A program made the position numbers and the translations under genes. A stretch of DNA of 64,000 bases from Proteus faecis (GTDB lineage Bacteria > Pseudomonadota > Gammaproteobacteria > Enterobacterales > Enterobacteriaceae), in NCBI RefSeq assembly GCF_003144395.1, contig NZ_PENZ01000032.1, forward strand, positions 62,001 through 126,000, read 5' to 3'. Position 1 is the stretch's first letter. Each line of letters begins with the position of its first letter. The notes under the pieces are model-generated. The model saw only the letters and a program-made list of their open reading frames with translations. It searched no databases and was not told the DNA's origin. Positions 1 through 13,700 of this stretch are shown here, piece by piece.

Positions 1-1
1 T

Positions 2-217
2 TATGCGCTAATTATTGGCGGAGCATTGGGTAATCTCTCTGATCGTCTGATCCATGGGTTTGTCATCGACTTTCTTGATATTTATATCGGAGATTGGCAT
101 TGGCCTACCTTTAATATTGCTGATATGGGGATTTGTATCGGTGCAGGGCTTATTATTATTGAGAGCTTTTTCCCTGATAAAAATGTCAGTCCACAAGATA
201 CAAAAAAGCAAAAGTAA
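2..217 (+). CDS. lspA: Lipoprotein signal peptidase (signal peptidase II), C-terminal part
   Basis: C-terminal 71 codons of the inner-membrane aspartyl protease that removes signal peptides from diacylglyceryl-modified prolipoproteins. The frame is open from the window edge, so the N-terminus is missing. The visible part holds the conserved GNLSDR...GFVIDF pattern, which supplies both catalytic aspartates of the family, followed by the last transmembrane helix ([15 protein letters not shown]) and a charged cytoplasmic tail. It lies upstream of fkpB and ispH in the same order as in E. coli. Identification is secure; only the length is unknown. Confidence 0.95.
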   Translation, partial: YALIIGGALGNLSDRLIHGFVIDFLDIYIGDWHWPTFNIADMGICIGAGLIIIESFFPDKNVSPQDTKKQK

Positions 218-240
218 TCAGACAAGAAGTTAACTAAAAT

Positions 241-262
241 AACCCCTGCCTTATGGCGGGGG
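241..262 (+). terminator. Stem-loop between lspA and fkpB
   Basis: AACCCCTGCC pairs with GGCGGGGGTT around a TTAT loop (one G-U pair). No T-run follows, so it is a weak terminator or a transcript-stabilising hairpin rather than a full stop between lspA and fkpB. Confidence 0.4.
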
Positions 263-286
263 TTACGCTTAATAGAAGGTATTAGT

Positions 287-757
287 ATGGTTATGCAGGT
301 ACTCAACGACAGCGCAGTGTTGCTGAATTTCACTTTAAAGTTAGCAGATGGCTCTGTTGCTGAATCTACACAAGCGCATGGTAAACCCGCCCTTTTCCGT
401 TTAGGTGATGAAAGTTTATCACCAGCCTTAGAAGCTGAATTATTGGGATTATCTACGGGAGATAAAAAAACCTTTACGCTTGCGGGTGAACATCTTTTTG
501 GTAAATACAATCCTGACTTGATCCAATACTTTATGCCTTCTGACTTTGCTGAGTCTGGTGTGCCAGAGGCTGGCACTATCATGTTATTTACAGCAATGAA
601 TGGTAGTGAAATGCCAGGCATTGTAAGAGATGTCACTGAAGATTCTGTAACAGTTGACTTTAATCATCCGTTAGCGTCAGAAGAAGTGACATTTGATATT
701 GAAGTGGTCTGTATTAATCCGGAGGAGGAAACGGCGCATGCAAATACTGCTGGCTAA
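287..757 (+). CDS. fkpB: FKBP-type peptidyl-prolyl cis-trans isomerase (SlpA/FkpB)
   Basis: Cytoplasmic FKBP-type prolyl isomerase and chaperone of the SlyD/SlpA group. The 156-residue protein is close to the 149 residues of E. coli FkpB and shares blocks such as [39 protein letters not shown] and VDFNHPLA. The last two belong to the FKBP core around the inserted IF domain. The ATG at 287 is chosen because AGAAGG at 274-279 is correctly spaced; the ATG at 293 would be too far from it. The end overlaps ispH by 20 bases, indicating translational coupling in an lspA-fkpB-ispH operon. Confidence 0.95.
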   Translation: MVMQVLNDSAVLLNFTLKLADGSVAESTQAHGKPALFRLGDESLSPALEAELLGLSTGDKKTFTLAGEHLFGKYNPDLIQYFMPSDFAESGVPEAGTIMLFTAMNGSEMPGIVRDVTEDSVTVDFNHPLASEEVTFDIEVVCINPEEETAHANTAG

Positions 758-1691
758 CCCACGAGGCTTTTGTGCTGGTGTTGACCGAGCTATCAGCATT
801 GTTGATCGCGCTCTGGAAATCTATGGTGCGCCTATTTATGTTCGTCACGAGGTTGTTCATAACCGCTATGTTGTTAACGACTTACGTGAACGTGGTGCTA
901 TCTTTATTGAAGAAATTTCAGAAGTACCCGATAACGCGATTTTAATTTTTTCTGCTCATGGTGTTTCTCAGGCTATTCGCCAAGAAGCTCGCTCACGTAA
1001 TTTAACCATGCTTTATGATGCAACTTGCCCATTAGTCACCAAAGTTCATATGGAAGTGGCAAGAGCGAGTCGTAAAGGCAAAGAAGCAATTTTAATAGGT
1101 CATGCAGGGCACCCTGAAGTTGAAGGTACAATGGGACAATACAATAACCCTGAAGGGGGAATGTATTTAGTTGAGTCGCCTGCTGATGTTTGGAAATTAG
1201 AAGTGAAAGATGAAGATAATCTTTGCTTTATGACTCAAACAACGCTTTCTGTTGATGATACATCTGAAGTGATTGATGCTTTAAATGCACGCTTCCCTAA
1301 AATTATTGGGCCTCGTAAGGATGATATCTGTTACGCAACAACCAATCGCCAAGAAGCGGCAAGAGAGCTTGCTGAAAAAGCGGATGTTGTATTTGTAGTG
1401 GGGTCTAAGAACTCATCAAACTCAAATCGTTTAGCGGAGCTTGCACAGCGAGCTGGTAAGCCTTCTTATCTTATCGATAGCTTTGAAGATATTGATGAGT
1501 CATGGGTAGCTAATGCAAATATTGTTGGTGTTACAGCAGGGGCTTCAGCGCCAGATATTTTGGTTCAACAAGTATTAGAACGTTTAAAAACCTTTGGTGC
1601 TGATGATGTGGTCGAATTATCAGGGCGTGAAGAAAATATTGTTTTTGAAGTCCCTAAAGAGCTTCGTCTAGATTATAAAGTTATCGAATAA
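738..1691 (+). CDS. ispH: 4-hydroxy-3-methylbut-2-enyl diphosphate reductase
   Basis: Last enzyme of the MEP isoprenoid pathway: a [4Fe-4S] protein that reduces HMBPP to IPP and DMAPP. The start at 738 ([18 protein letters not shown]) gives 317 residues, matching the roughly 316 of E. coli IspH; the open frame further upstream lies inside fkpB. A strong GGAGGAGG at 721-728 precedes it. The three cluster cysteines lie in GFCAGVD (near residue 12), DATCPLV (near 96) and DDICYAT (near 197); the conserved histidines in VRHEVVHN and [11 protein letters not shown] are present. Essential in most proteobacteria. In E. coli rihC follows; here dapB follows directly. Confidence 0.97.
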   Translation: MQILLANPRGFCAGVDRAISIVDRALEIYGAPIYVRHEVVHNRYVVNDLRERGAIFIEEISEVPDNAILIFSAHGVSQAIRQEARSRNLTMLYDATCPLVTKVHMEVARASRKGKEAILIGHAGHPEVEGTMGQYNNPEGGMYLVESPADVWKLEVKDEDNLCFMTQTTLSVDDTSEVIDALNARFPKIIGPRKDDICYATTNRQEAARELAEKADVVFVVGSKNSSNSNRLAELAQRAGKPSYLIDSFEDIDESWVANANIVGVTAGASAPDILVQQVLERLKTFGADDVVELSGREENIVFEVPKELRLDYKVIE

Positions 1692-1717
1692 TTTCACTTA
1701 AATGTGATCGTGGATTT

Positions 1718-1748
1718 AAAAAGCAGAGTGAATAACTCTGCTTTTTTT
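1718..1748 (+). terminator. Rho-independent terminator after ispH
   Basis: AGCAGAGT at 1722-1729 pairs with ACTCTGCT at 1735-1742, followed by seven T. It closes the lspA-fkpB-ispH unit and separates it from dapB. Confidence 0.85.
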
Positions 1749-1911
1749 ATGCTTAAAATAAAGTTAAATGAATAATCATGCTGTTCATCTCTTTTACTGA
1801 TAATCACTCGGGTTTTGTGTGTTTTTCTTATCTTGAACGTTAAATGCTGGCATCAAATGGATGACCTCGTTAATCTGTAAACAATAAATAGAGATAATAA
1901 GTATTGTTTAG

Positions 1912-2745
<834 letters not shown>

Positions 2746-2768
2746 TTTATAGAAAATATAGTTCATTG

Positions 2769-2804
2769 AAAACTCATAATTATTTTTATAATTATGAGTT
2801 TTTT
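2769..2804 (+). terminator. Rho-independent terminator after dapB
   Basis: A 13-bp stem (AACTCATAATTAT at 2771-2783 with its complement at 2788-2800) around a TTTT loop, followed by a T-run. Confidence 0.85.
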
Positions 2805-2939
2805 GTTTTATATGTTATTTGTTTTGTTCTTATTTCTCTTTTTTGTTGGTTATCTCTATTTTTTGTTCGTTTTTATCTCTCTTGATACGCGAATTTCTCA
2901 TTTTCTTCCTTCTTTCTTCGGTTTTTAAATTATCTTGGT

Positions 2940-2955
2940 AAGCAAACGGTTAAAT
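2940..2955 (+). promoter_or_regulatory. PurR-like operator
   Basis: AAGCAAACGGTTAAAT matches 10 of the 11 fixed positions of the PurR consensus ANGCAANCGNTTNCNT. It lies about 240 bases upstream of carA. PurR control of the upstream carAB promoter is known in E. coli; that it works here is inference. Confidence 0.6.
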
Positions 2956-3130
2956 TTGTCAGATTGATTGTATAAATTGTCACTTGGTTAATTAAATTGC
3001 TAATGAATGATATTTTTTAAATTAAAAAGGTGTTTTTTCTAGACATCTGCTCATTCGATCTTTAGAATGCGCCCAATTTGCCAAAAATTTGCCCAATTTT
3101 ATGTTTTTGGCATTGATTTAGAGGCTTAAA

Positions 3131-3169
3131 TCTGAATTAATATGCATGAAATGTGATTTATTATTCTCT
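3131..3169 (+). promoter_or_regulatory. Tandem ARG boxes (ArgR operator)
   Basis: Two 18-base boxes separated by 3 bases, the standard ArgR spacing: the first contains TGAATTAATATGCA, the second is weaker (TGTGATTTATTATTC). The arrangement and much of the sequence resemble the arginine-repressed P2 promoter of E. coli carAB. Confidence 0.7.
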
Positions 3170-3179
3170 GGAGGGCGTT

Positions 3180-4343
3180 TTGATTAGAAAAGCTATACTG
3201 GTTCTAGAAGATGGGACCGAATTCCACGGCAAGTCGATTGGCGCAGAAGGCGCCGCTATCGGTGAAGTCGTTTTTAATACTTCAATGACCGGTTATCAAG
3301 AAATACTAACCGACCCTTCTTACTCCCAACAAATTGTTACTCTTACCTATCCCCACATTGGCAACACCGGCGTTAATCATTCAGATGAAGAATCAGAAAC
3401 AATCCATGCTCAAGGCTTAATCATTCGCGATTTACCATTAGTGATGAGCAATTATCGTGCTCAAGAAACGTTATCTGATTATCTTAAACGCCACAATATC
3501 GTTGCTATTGCAGATATTGATACACGTAAGCTAACTCGTTTGTTAAGAGAAAAAGGTGCACAAAACGGTTGTATCATTGCCGGTAAACATCCTGATACCA
3601 AACTTGCTCTTGAAAAAGCTAAGGCTTTTCCCGGCTTAAAAGGCATGGATTTAGCCAAAACAGTGACCGTCAAACAGCCTTATCAGTGGACTCAAGGCAG
3701 TTGGACGTTAGAAAATGAATTACCAGAGGCGAAATTGGCGACTGAATTGCCATTGCATATTGTGGCATATGATTTCGGTGTAAAACGTAATATTTTACGT
3801 ATGCTGGTGGATAGAGGATGCCAAGTTACTGTTGTACCTGCTCAAACGTCAGCTCAAGAAGTTTTAGCGCTTTCTCCTGATGGTATTTTCCTTTCTAATG
3901 GTCCCGGGGATCCAGAGCCCTGTGATTACGCCATTAACGCCATTCAAACCTTTTTAGCTACTGATATTCCGGTATTTGGTATTTGTTTAGGGCATCAGCT
4001 ATTAGCATTAGCTAGTGGTGCTAAAACCATCAAAATGAAATTTGGTCATCATGGTGGTAATCATCCTGTTAAAGATTTAGATAAAAATACGGTGATGATC
4101 ACAGCGCAAAATCATGGATTTGCCGTTGATGAAACATCTCTTCCAGCCAATTTAAGTGTGACACATAAATCACTGTTTGATGGCTCTTTACAAGGTATTC
4201 ATCGTACAGATAAACCTGCATTTAGTTTTCAAGGCCACCCAGAAGCCAGTCCTGGCCCTCATGATGCTGCACCTCTTTTTGATCACTTTATTGAGCTTAT
4301 CGCGCAATATCGTCAAAACCTGCAACCAGTGACAACAAAATAA
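3180..4343 (+). CDS. carA: Carbamoyl-phosphate synthase small (glutaminase) subunit
   Basis: Glutamine amidotransferase subunit that supplies ammonia to CarB for carbamoyl phosphate, feeding arginine and pyrimidine synthesis. I choose the TTG at 3180 (reads [17 protein letters not shown]) because GGAGGG at 3170-3175 is well placed and E. coli carA also starts with TTG; the upstream ATG at 3153 lies inside the ArgR operator. The length of 387 residues compares with 382 in E. coli. The class-I amidotransferase domain shows the catalytic cysteine in [12 protein letters not shown] and the histidine/glutamate pair in [12 protein letters not shown]. carB follows after 17 bases. Confidence 0.96.
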   Translation: MIRKAILVLEDGTEFHGKSIGAEGAAIGEVVFNTSMTGYQEILTDPSYSQQIVTLTYPHIGNTGVNHSDEESETIHAQGLIIRDLPLVMSNYRAQETLSDYLKRHNIVAIADIDTRKLTRLLREKGAQNGCIIAGKHPDTKLALEKAKAFPGLKGMDLAKTVTVKQPYQWTQGSWTLENELPEAKLATELPLHIVAYDFGVKRNILRMLVDRGCQVTVVPAQTSAQEVLALSPDGIFLSNGPGDPEPCDYAINAIQTFLATDIPVFGICLGHQLLALASGAKTIKMKFGHHGGNHPVKDLDKNTVMITAQNHGFAVDETSLPANLSVTHKSLFDGSLQGIHRTDKPAFSFQGHPEASPGPHDAAPLFDHFIELIAQYRQNLQPVTTK

Positions 4344-4360
4344 ATCAGGAGCGAAAGAAA

Positions 4361-7300
4361 ATGGCTAAAAGAACAGATATCAAAACAATCCTGATTTTAG
4401 GGGCTGGACCGATTGTTATCGGACAAGCGTGCGAATTTGACTATTCAGGCGCTCAAGCATGCAAAGCCCTGCGTGAAGAGGGATATCGGGTTGTTTTGGT
4501 AAATTCAAATCCTGCAACCATTATGACCGATCCTGAAATGGCCGATGCAACGTACATCGAGCCGATTCACTGGCAAGTTGTGAGAAAAATTATTGAAAAA
4601 GAGCGCCCTGATGCGGTATTACCGACAATGGGGGGGCAAACGGCACTGAACTGTGCGCTAGAATTAGAGCGCCAAGGTGTTTTAGCTGAGTTTGGTGTCA
4701 CCATGATCGGTGCAACAGCCGATGCAATTGATAAAGCAGAAGATAGACAGCGCTTTGATAAAGCGATGAAGAAAATCGGCTTAGATACTGCTCGTTCAGG
4801 TATTGCACATAACCTTGATGAAGCTTTTGCTGTCGCTGAACAAGTTGGTTTTCCTTGTATTATTCGCCCTTCATTTACGATGGGCGGAACAGGTGGTGGG
4901 ATAGCCTATAATCGTGAAGAATTTGAAGAAATCTGTATTCGAGGTTTAGATTTATCGCCGACCAATGAATTGTTAATTGATGAATCACTCATTGGTTGGA
5001 AAGAGTATGAAATGGAAGTGGTGCGCGATAAGAACGACAACTGCATTATCGTCTGTTCTATCGAAAACTTTGATGCAATGGGAATTCATACGGGAGATTC
5101 CATTACTGTCGCGCCAGCACAGACACTTACCGACAAAGAATATCAAATTATGCGTAATGCCTCGATGGCGGTATTACGTGAGATAGGTGTTGAAACTGGC
5201 GGTTCTAACGTTCAGTTTGCTGTTGATCCTAAAACAGGACGTTTGATTGTTATTGAAATGAATCCTCGGGTTTCTCGTTCATCAGCGCTTGCATCTAAAG
5301 CGACAGGTTTCCCAATTGCGAAGGTTGCTGCAAAGTTAGCGGTAGGCTATACCCTCGATGAGCTGATGAATGACATCACCGGTGGGAGAACGCCTGCCTC
5401 TTTCGAACCTTCTATTGATTATGTTGTGACAAAAATTCCTCGCTTTAACTTTGAAAAGTTTGCAGGAACCAATGACAGATTAACAACGCAAATGAAATCT
5501 GTTGGCGAAGTGATGGCAATTGGTAGAACACAACAAGAATCCTTGCAAAAAGCGTTACGAGGCCTTGAAGTTGGGGCGACAGGTTTTGATCCTAAAGTCG
5601 ATTTAGATGACCCTGAAGCATTAACGAAAATTCGCCGAGAGCTAAAAGATGCAGGCTCAGACAGAATTTGGTATATCGCAGATGCTTTCCGAGCAGGTTT
5701 GTCTGTTGATGGGGTATTTAACCTCACTAATATTGATCGCTGGTTCTTAGTTCAAATAGAAGAAATCGTTCGTCTTGAAGAAAAAGTTAGCGAAGTCGGT
5801 ATAAAAGGATTAAACGCTGATTTCTTGCGTCAACTAAAACGTAAAGGTTTTGCTGATGCGCGTTTAGCGAGAATACTTAACGTAAAAGAGCATACTATTC
5901 GTCAATTACGTGAACAGTATCAACTCCATCCTGTTTATAAACGTGTTGATACTTGTGCTGCAGAGTTTGCTACAGATACGGCTTATATGTACTCGACTTA
6001 TGAAGAAGAGTGCGAGGCAAACCCAAACCAAGATAAACCTAAAGTGATGATCTTAGGTGGTGGGCCAAACCGCATAGGTCAAGGGATTGAATTTGATTAT
6101 TGTTGTGTTCATGCGGCGCTTGCATTACGTGAAGACGGCTACGAAACCATTATGGTGAACTGTAACCCAGAAACGGTTTCAACAGATTATGATACTTCTG
6201 ACCGACTCTATTTTGAACCGGTTACATTAGAAGATGTGCTTGAAATTGTGCGTATCGAAAAACCGAAAGGGGTTATCGTGCAATATGGTGGACAAACACC
6301 ATTAAAATTAGCCAGAGCGTTAGAAGCTGAAGGTGTACCAGTGATTGGGACAACACCAGATGCTATTGATAAAGCAGAAGATCGTGAACGTTTCCAAAAA
6401 GCCGTTGATAAATTAGGACTTAAACAGCCTGAAAACGCGACTGTGACCGCTTTAGAAGAAGCGGTAGAAAAAGCACAATTGATTGGCTATCCGCTGGTGG
6501 TTCGTCCTTCTTATGTACTTGGTGGGCGTGCCATGGAAATTGTTTATGACGAAGTTGATTTACGTCGCTATTTCCAAACAGCAGTGAGTGTGTCGAATGA
6601 TGCCCCTGTCTTATTAGACCGTTTTCTTGATGATGCGATTGAAGTCGATATTGATGCGATTTGTGATGGTAAACAAGTCGTGATTGGCGGCATTATGGAG
6701 CATATCGAACAAGCAGGTGTTCACTCTGGAGACTCAGCTTGCTCATTGCCTGCTTATACCTTAAGCAAAGAAATTCAAGATGTGATGCGTAAACAAGTCC
6801 GTGAACTTGCTTTTGAATTAGGTGTAAAAGGGTTAATGAATGCACAATTCGCAGTGAAAGGTGATGATGTTTATCTTATAGAAGTTAATCCTCGAGCCGC
6901 TCGTACTGTGCCTTTTGTGTCGAAAGCCACAGGTGTGCCATTAGCAAAAGTCGCCGCGCGTGTCATGATTGGTCAAAGCCTTGAAGAGCAGGGGGTAACA
7001 AAAGAAGTTATTCCACCTTATTATTCTGTAAAAGAAGTGGTTTTACCTTTCAATAAGTTTGCAGGTGTTGATCCTATTTTAGGACCTGAAATGCGTTCAA
7101 CAGGTGAAGTTATGGGGGTTGGAGCAACCTTTGCTCAAGCCTTTGCTAAAGCGATGTTAGGTAGCAACTCGACCATGAAGAAAAAAGGGAGAGCGCTTCT
7201 TTCTGTGCGAGAGGGTGACAAAAAACGAATTGTTGATTTGGCAACGAAATTGCTAAAAAGTGGATTTGAATTAGATGCGACACATGGTACCGCTATTGTA

Positions 7301-7588
7301 TTAGGCGAGGCAGGAATTAATCCACGCTTAGTCAATAAAGTTCATGAAGGTAGACCGCATATTGAAGATAGAATTAAAAATAGTGAATATGACTATATCG
7401 TTAACACAACTTCTGGTCGTCAAGCTATTGAAGACTCTAAAATTATTCGCCGTAGTGCTTTAAGATATAAAGTTCACTATGACACGACGTTAAATGGCGG
7501 ATTTGCGACAACACTGTCATTAACGGCGGATCCTACAGCAAGCGTTATTTCGGTTCAAGAAATGCATAAAAAGATAAATAAAGCTTAA
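4361..7588 (+). CDS. carB: Carbamoyl-phosphate synthase large subunit
   Basis: Catalytic subunit joining bicarbonate, ammonia and two ATP into carbamoyl phosphate. The 1075 residues (E. coli 1073) show the internal duplication of the family: two ATP-grasp halves, each opening with a GxGPxxIGQ-type motif ([20 protein letters not shown] near residue 12; [18 protein letters not shown] near 560), each with a Q(Y/T)GGQT(P/A)L block and a metal-binding IE(M/V)NPR. The C-terminal MGS-like domain ([19 protein letters not shown] onward) is the allosteric site for ornithine, UMP and IMP. AGGAGCG precedes the ATG. Confidence 0.98.
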   Translation: MAKRTDIKTILILGAGPIVIGQACEFDYSGAQACKALREEGYRVVLVNSNPATIMTDPEMADATYIEPIHWQVVRKIIEKERPDAVLPTMGGQTALNCALELERQGVLAEFGVTMIGATADAIDKAEDRQRFDKAMKKIGLDTARSGIAHNLDEAFAVAEQVGFPCIIRPSFTMGGTGGGIAYNREEFEEICIRGLDLSPTNELLIDESLIGWKEYEMEVVRDKNDNCIIVCSIENFDAMGIHTGDSITVAPAQTLTDKEYQIMRNASMAVLREIGVETGGSNVQFAVDPKTGRLIVIEMNPRVSRSSALASKATGFPIAKVAAKLAVGYTLDELMNDITGGRTPASFEPSIDYVVTKIPRFNFEKFAGTNDRLTTQMKSVGEVMAIGRTQQESLQKALRGLEVGATGFDPKVDLDDPEALTKIRRELKDAGSDRIWYIADAFRAGLSVDGVFNLTNIDRWFLVQIEEIVRLEEKVSEVGIKGLNADFLRQLKRKGFADARLARILNVKEHTIRQLREQYQLHPVYKRVDTCAAEFATDTAYMYSTYEEECEANPNQDKPKVMILGGGPNRIGQGIEFDYCCVHAALALREDGYETIMVNCNPETVSTDYDTSDRLYFEPVTLEDVLEIVRIEKPKGVIVQYGGQTPLKLARALEAEGVPVIGTTPDAIDKAEDRERFQKAVDKLGLKQPENATVTALEEAVEKAQLIGYPLVVRPSYVLGGRAMEIVYDEVDLRRYFQTAVSVSNDAPVLLDRFLDDAIEVDIDAICDGKQVVIGGIMEHIEQAGVHSGDSACSLPAYTLSKEIQDVMRKQVRELAFELGVKGLMNAQFAVKGDDVYLIEVNPRAARTVPFVSKATGVPLAKVAARVMIGQSLEEQGVTKEVIPPYYSVKEVVLPFNKFAGVDPILGPEMRSTGEVMGVGATFAQAFAKAMLGSNSTMKKKGRALLSVREGDKKRIVDLATKLLKSGFELDATHGTAIVLGEAGINPRLVNKVHEGRPHIEDRIKNSEYDYIVNTTSGRQAIEDSKIIRRSALRYKVHYDTTLNGGFATTLSLTADPTASVISVQEMHKKINKA

Positions 7589-7609
7589 GTTTATTTATTG
7601 TCATAATAA

Positions 7610-7648
7610 TGATCCCGAATATAAGGAAACTCGTATTCGGGATTTTTT
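7610..7648 (+). terminator. Rho-independent terminator after carB
   Basis: ATCCCGAATA at 7612-7621 pairs with TATTCGGGAT at 7634-7643, followed by six T. Confidence 0.85.
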
Positions 7649-7677
7649 CTATTTCTCTTCAAAAAGAAAATTTCATG

Positions 7678-7716
7678 GAAAAAAAAGCCACATTATCTTA
7701 AAAATAATGTGGCTTT
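7678..7716 (-). terminator. Rho-independent terminator of the inverse autotransporter gene
   Basis: AAAGCCACATTAT (7684-7696) pairs with ATAATGTGGCTTT (7704-7716). The A-run at 7679-7686 gives the U-tract on the minus strand, 21 bases past the stop codon of the large adhesin gene. It faces the carB terminator. Confidence 0.85.
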
Positions 7717-7736
7717 GAATCTAATTTATTTGTTTA

Positions 7737-10700
7737 TTAATAGGCGCCGTTTGAGCCACTCCAGTTGAAATTCTTAGTGACTACTTGTTTATTTCCATAT
7801 ACATCTAAGATTAGTTTAAATACACCATAACCTGTGTCATTAATCCTACATTCTTTATCAATAGCATATATTGATGATGTTGTCTTAAATTCATGATTAT
7901 TTTCCGATGTATTATTCAAGATAAAATTATCTGGATAAATTACGTGTTGATTAATTATTCCTTGTGATAGATTCGATTGATTTAACGTTATATCATTTAT
8001 TGTTGCAGTTAACGTGATTGGATAAAGTAATTTTTTATTATCACCCTTAAATTCAATTCTAGGTACTACTGTAAAGTGTACGGTGCTTGTTCCCCATGCG
8101 TCTTGGCAAGTTGGTGCTGAGCTACCACTATCTGTATATAAAAATTGAGAATTGAGATGAATTAAAAATAAATTTGCAGCCGTTTGTGCGGAAATAGATT
8201 TAACCGCAATGTTATATTCTTTAGGATAAGATTTATTATTTACATCAAAAGTGATCACTTTTAATTTCAAATTTTGTGGCTTATTAATATAAGATTCTGG
8301 TGGAGAGATAATAACAGGATCAGTTATATTGTTTTTAGGACTATAATTTTGTCTTTCCACTAATTGAATCAAATTATTCTTGTCATCATACAGTTCAAAG
8401 TTAATAGCATGAGGTGTTTTTATTGAGCTCCAATTAACAGTAAAGATATTATCTGAGATGTAAACAGGTTGCCAAGATAAATTGTTAGCATTTGAAGCAA
8501 GCATTTCTCTACCGGCAGACTGAAATTTTACTGAATCAATTGTAATATAAGGTGCAGGTTCAACCATAATATTATAACTATTATCGTTGTCATGATAATA
8601 AACATCATCTTTAATTGATAATGTGAGTGTGGCTTTTCCGACACCTAAGTGGGTGATTGCACCTTCCGGAGTTACTTCTACAACACTTGGTTTACTACTA
8701 CTCCAAATGGCATTAATACCAGTAGGTAGTGTAGGAGTTGGTGCCTGAGCAGTCAATACGCCACTTGACAATGCATCAACAATTAATGTTTCATCTGAAT
8801 TTTTAAAATGATAATTTATTGTGCCTTTATCTTGTGTGTAATTAATGACTATACTTGATGACTTAAATTGTTCTGTTGCTTGAGATAACACGGTAATAGG
8901 TGTATCGCCTGGTTTTATCGGTGTAATTTTTCCTTGTTCATCGACTGTTATTATAGCTTGTTTGTAATTGACAAATTGTTTAGGTGGGGGATTGTTTGTA
9001 GCATCTTTATTGCTATATAAAAGCACCACTTGTTGGGGAATATTATCATTCCAAATGGAGTTTAATTGAGTTTCTTTTGCGGCTAGCCCAATATCCGCTT
9101 TCTCAATCACCAAAGGATAACTATTTTGAGCTGGTTGATATTGATTATTACCTGATGTTTGTAGTGTGATAACCGCAGTACCTGCTTTTTTCATCGCAAT
9201 GCTACCGGTCGCCGTATCAATAGAGGCAATGGTCGGATCTGAGCTAGACCACATAACGTTAATATTATTAGGTACTCCCGTATAACCTAGAGCGCTAATA
9301 GGTGCTGAAGCATAGGTTTCTTGCTGGATTTGTTTATCAAAAATAATATCAGGTTTCGGGATAGTGACTTTAATGGTTAATGGTTTTGCAATAGTTAATC
9401 CTTCCGCTTCAGCTGTTAAGATGATATCTGTTTTAACATTTGAAGTAAGATTGGTTTGATATTTACCATTTCCTAATGAATTTAGTGGGTTATCACTAAA
9501 GTTAGGCTTACCATTGGTTGTTTTTATCGAAACTTTTTTGCCATCAATAGTATTATTGTATTTATCCATTAAATTTACAGTGAGTAGAGCGCTATCTTTA
9601 TTATCTCCCCCTATTGATTGACGGTTACTGCTAAAGGTTGATTTATTAGTATCAATATTCGTTGGATTTACAGTGACATCTTGAATTGACTTATGATTAT
9701 TTAAATCAAGATAAGCACTCATTTTTAAGATACCAGCAACAGTACTGGTGACTTTTGTTCTAGCAATACCATTTGTATCTGTATAGGTACTAAAGTCATA
9801 GTCATTAGCTAAACCTTGTAACTTCCAAGATACAATAACATTAGGCAATATATTGTCATTAGCATCGACAATGGTTGCTTGATAATTAACACCGTTATCT
9901 CCGGCAATCATGCTTATTCTATCGACATTGACAGATTTGATTTGCCAGGTTGTTGCATCTGCACGAAGTTGTAAGGTTTTTTGTTTTTTAAAATCAACAC
10001 CATTAACTTTAACACTTAATTGTGCTGTACCTGATTTAGTTCCCGTAGCTTCAATTTCATAGTGGCCCGGTGAGACTTGTTTAGCTGGGCTAAACTGAAT
10101 TATCGGATTGTTAGAGATCCCCTCCACTTGCTGATCTGGCAGAATATTACCGCCTTTATCTTTAATCGTTAAAGTGAGTAATGCTTTATCTGTGCCGTTA
10201 GCGATGATTGTTGCCGGGATTAAGTTGATTTCTGAACTGTTTTCATCAACATCATCAGCGACAAAATTAACATCGGGTGCTGGGTAACTACCTGAAATTA
10301 ATACGGCATTAACTTTAGCAATACCTGCCGGATTACGTGTTAATTCAACATCAGCAATACCTTTGTTGTCTGTAAATGTCAGCGGTTTAGCAAGTAAGCT
10401 ATCTTTATCCGTCGTCCATGTCACACTGACGCCACTGTTAACAGGATTGTTATTTTTATCACTGATATAAGCGTGATAAACGATGGTATCGCCAGCATGA
10501 GGTTGTGTATTACTTATCACAAATTTATCAACTTTGGCTGTCTGGTTATTAGGCAGAACAGTTAATCGCGCTGTTTGTGTGAGTGTGGACGAATTAACTT
10601 TAGCACTGATTGTGGTTTGACCTGCTTTTAATGCACTAACTTGAGCTTGATAAATCCCAGTTGAGATTTCATTAAATGCAGTTGTAGTTGCGGTTAAATC

Positions 10701-13700
10701 AGTACTGTATTTAATGCTGATTTTGCTCGCCAGTCCGGTTAATAAATTATCGTATTTATCTTTTAACGTTAACGTAATTTGAGAGTGGCCCGTTTCAGAA
10801 ATAATAGTATCAGGGATAAGTGATAATTGAGATTTATCAACAGAAATCACATCAGTATTAAAGTTAATCAGATGGTCTGCATCAAGAGATTGTTGGCTAT
10901 CAAGCATCGCTGTAACTTGTGCCGTACCTGCTTGTGTACTGCTTAAGGCTATTTCTGCAATCCCATTTTTATCTGTTTTACTGATAGGTAATGAAAGTTT
11001 GCCTAGAGAAGTTAACCAACCCACAGCAATACCTTCCATACTTGGATTACCTTGTTTATCAACAATTTTTGCACGGATAACAACTTTATCTGTCCCATTT
11101 GCGGTGACATCAAAAGGCGCGATAACATTAACCGCATTAATTATGGCATTTTGCTTATCTGCGATAAAACCAAGAGGTTGAGTTAAATTAAAGGTATTAC
11201 TTGCATTCGTATATTGGGCACGAATAAGACTAACACCTTCTTGTTTACCGTTGATGGTTGTTTGATAAATGCCGGTATTGATTTCTTTGAGTGCACTAAA
11301 TTTAATGGTGTTGTTATCACCAGAGAGAGCGATAAATTTATTTTGTTTCGGAACTGGATTACCAAATTTATCTTTTAAGTTTATTGTACCAGTAGCAAGT
11401 GATTGACCATTGGCAATAATAGATTGAGGTTCAATCAAAAATGAACTTTGTGATGCATTGACTTGACCAGCAATAAAATGAAGATTTTTTGTGGCGCTTT
11501 GGCTATTTTCCAGTGTTGCTGTGACAGTTGTAGTTTGTGCTTCAGTTCCTTTTATTACAACTTGTACATTACCATTGTCATCAGTTTTCACCATATTCTC
11601 ACTCAACACATTATGAGTTGAATGCCAGAATACAGATTGTTTTATTAATGGATTATTTTGAGCATCCGTAACATGTGCCATTAAAGTTATTGTATCGTTA
11701 TTATCTGCAATCGCTTCTGTTTTGTTATTTACAGTCGTTAAGACAATATTGGCACTATTGGGATCGGCAATAGCGGTGAGTGTTACTTGTGCTTTTTCTT
11801 TATTTGAAAGAGTAGCAATAATCTCTGTTGTACCTGCTTTTTTGGTTTGAATTTTATTGGTTGTCTGCCCTTGATTGTCGGTCACACTCTTTTGTTTATC
11901 GAGTGTGGTTGAGGCACTAGATTGCCATTCGACGGTGACATTAGGTAATTTATTACCAAATTTATCTTTCACCACTGCGGTGAGTATCGCTTGTTCTTTA
12001 TTGTCTGCAATTAATTCGGTTTTATTCGAAGCTAAAGTGATTAAACCTTGTTGGTTATTAGCAACAAAAGTAATAGGTAATGCATCGAGTGATTCATTAC
12101 TGATACTGGCTGTAACAATAACATCAAAGGCTTGAGTACTCGTTACTGTTGTTTGAGCAATACCTTGGTTATTTGTTGTTGAAACATCATTAATCGAAAC
12201 AATCTGTTGATCACGGTTCGTAGACCAAATGACTTTCGCATTCGGTAAGATGTTGTGATTTTTATCTTCAACGACAGCAGTAAACGTTACTGCTGTTTTA
12301 CCATCAGCAATATAAGGGGGAGCCGATGGTGTCACTGATATAATTTTACCGTTGGATAGATCGGCAATAAATTGCGTTGTCTTTTTCGTGTCTATTTTAT
12401 TAACCCGTGCTATTACGGTGGTTATGCCCGCTATTTTGCTGGTCATAGTTGTTGATGCATTACCTTCACTATCTGTCAGTAATTCAGTTTTTTTAAGTTG
12501 AGCTTGATTATCTGCAAATAATTGAATTTTGGCATTGGGAACAGGGTTGTTATTTTTATCAATGATATTGAAAGTAATTAATTTTTCATCCGTTCCATTG
12601 GCAAATGAGCTATTTGGATTAATAGTGAAAGTATTTATTTTTGCTGAATTAATATCGGCAATAAAATTAACACTAGTGGAATAGGTAATATTTTTAACAC
12701 TCACATTAATGATGCTTTTACCTATATGTGTATTGGTGATTGGAACAATGATTTTACCTTCCGCATCTGTATTTGCTTGCCCAATAATCGTTGCCCCATT
12801 ATCCGCAGTAAAAGAGACGGGATAGTTAGGAATTCTATTCGCATTAATATCAGTGACGATAACTTGAATTTTATTTTGGCTTTTACCATCAGCAGAAGCA
12901 TTATTTTTGATTACGGTTAATCCTCCTTTTGCAATAATGGCGGAATGCGTATCAGCGACAAAAGTCACTTGTGCCTGATTAAAGGTGTTATCCCTAAATT
13001 TAGGTGTCAATGTTACAATTTCAGGTGTACTTCCTGCGGTGATGGTGACTTGATATTTCCCCGCATCAATTCTACTGAAATGTGAAACTTGGCTATTACT
13101 GGCTGGGTTATCAGATTGAATATTTAATGACAGTTCTTTTAGATTGATATCAATGGGAAGTTTATCATTATCAAGGATTGATAAAGTCAGATTTTGTGCA
13201 GAATGATTATCCGCAGGCAGTTGTGTTGTTTTTGGCGTAAATTGACTGTTTTGCGTATTAATCGCAGATTGATCAACCGTGACTTGACTCTGTACTGGAT
13301 CAGAACGATTACCTTGTTCATCAATAGCAACGGCACTTATTGTGTAGCTATTTTTTTCAGATGAACCAGCAATATGACGAGGAAGAATGATTGAGTAATT
13401 AAGATTATTATTATGATTAATCTTACCTCCATTGGCGATTAAGCGACTCGCAGACCATTCAATATGTTTAACTGGGTATTTAGAGTGAACTTGCACACCT
13501 AAATCTTTTTCTTCTTTTGCGTAACCATTAATTGTTGGTGCAATAGAGAGGAATACTAAGGTTTTCTTTTTATATTCAAGAACAATGTCGTTGTTTCTAT
13601 TGACAAAATCATAGCGACTTCCTGACATTAAACGTGTTGCTCGAACATTATCAGGATTAAGTTGTGAAGAGAGTGATTCTCCAAGTCGATATTGGATATT

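Larger units (their letters stand above)
2805..3179 (+). other. carAB control region
   Basis: A 375-base AT-rich gene-free stretch. It holds a PurR-like operator (2940-2955) and a double ARG box (3131-3169), the layout known for the two-promoter E. coli carAB region. I could not place the -10/-35 elements with confidence. No small ORF or RNA was recognised. Confidence 0.7.

Noticed and set aside
82-636. 184-codon minus-strand frame across lspA and fkpB
   Set aside because: Antisense shadow of well-identified genes; no recognisable motif and no ribosome-binding site considered convincing.
9600-13200. Possible tandem DNA repeats in the adhesin gene (CRISPR-like or recombinational)
   Set aside because: The repeats are at protein level (Ig-like domains) and have diverged in DNA sequence; no short identical repeats with spacers were seen.
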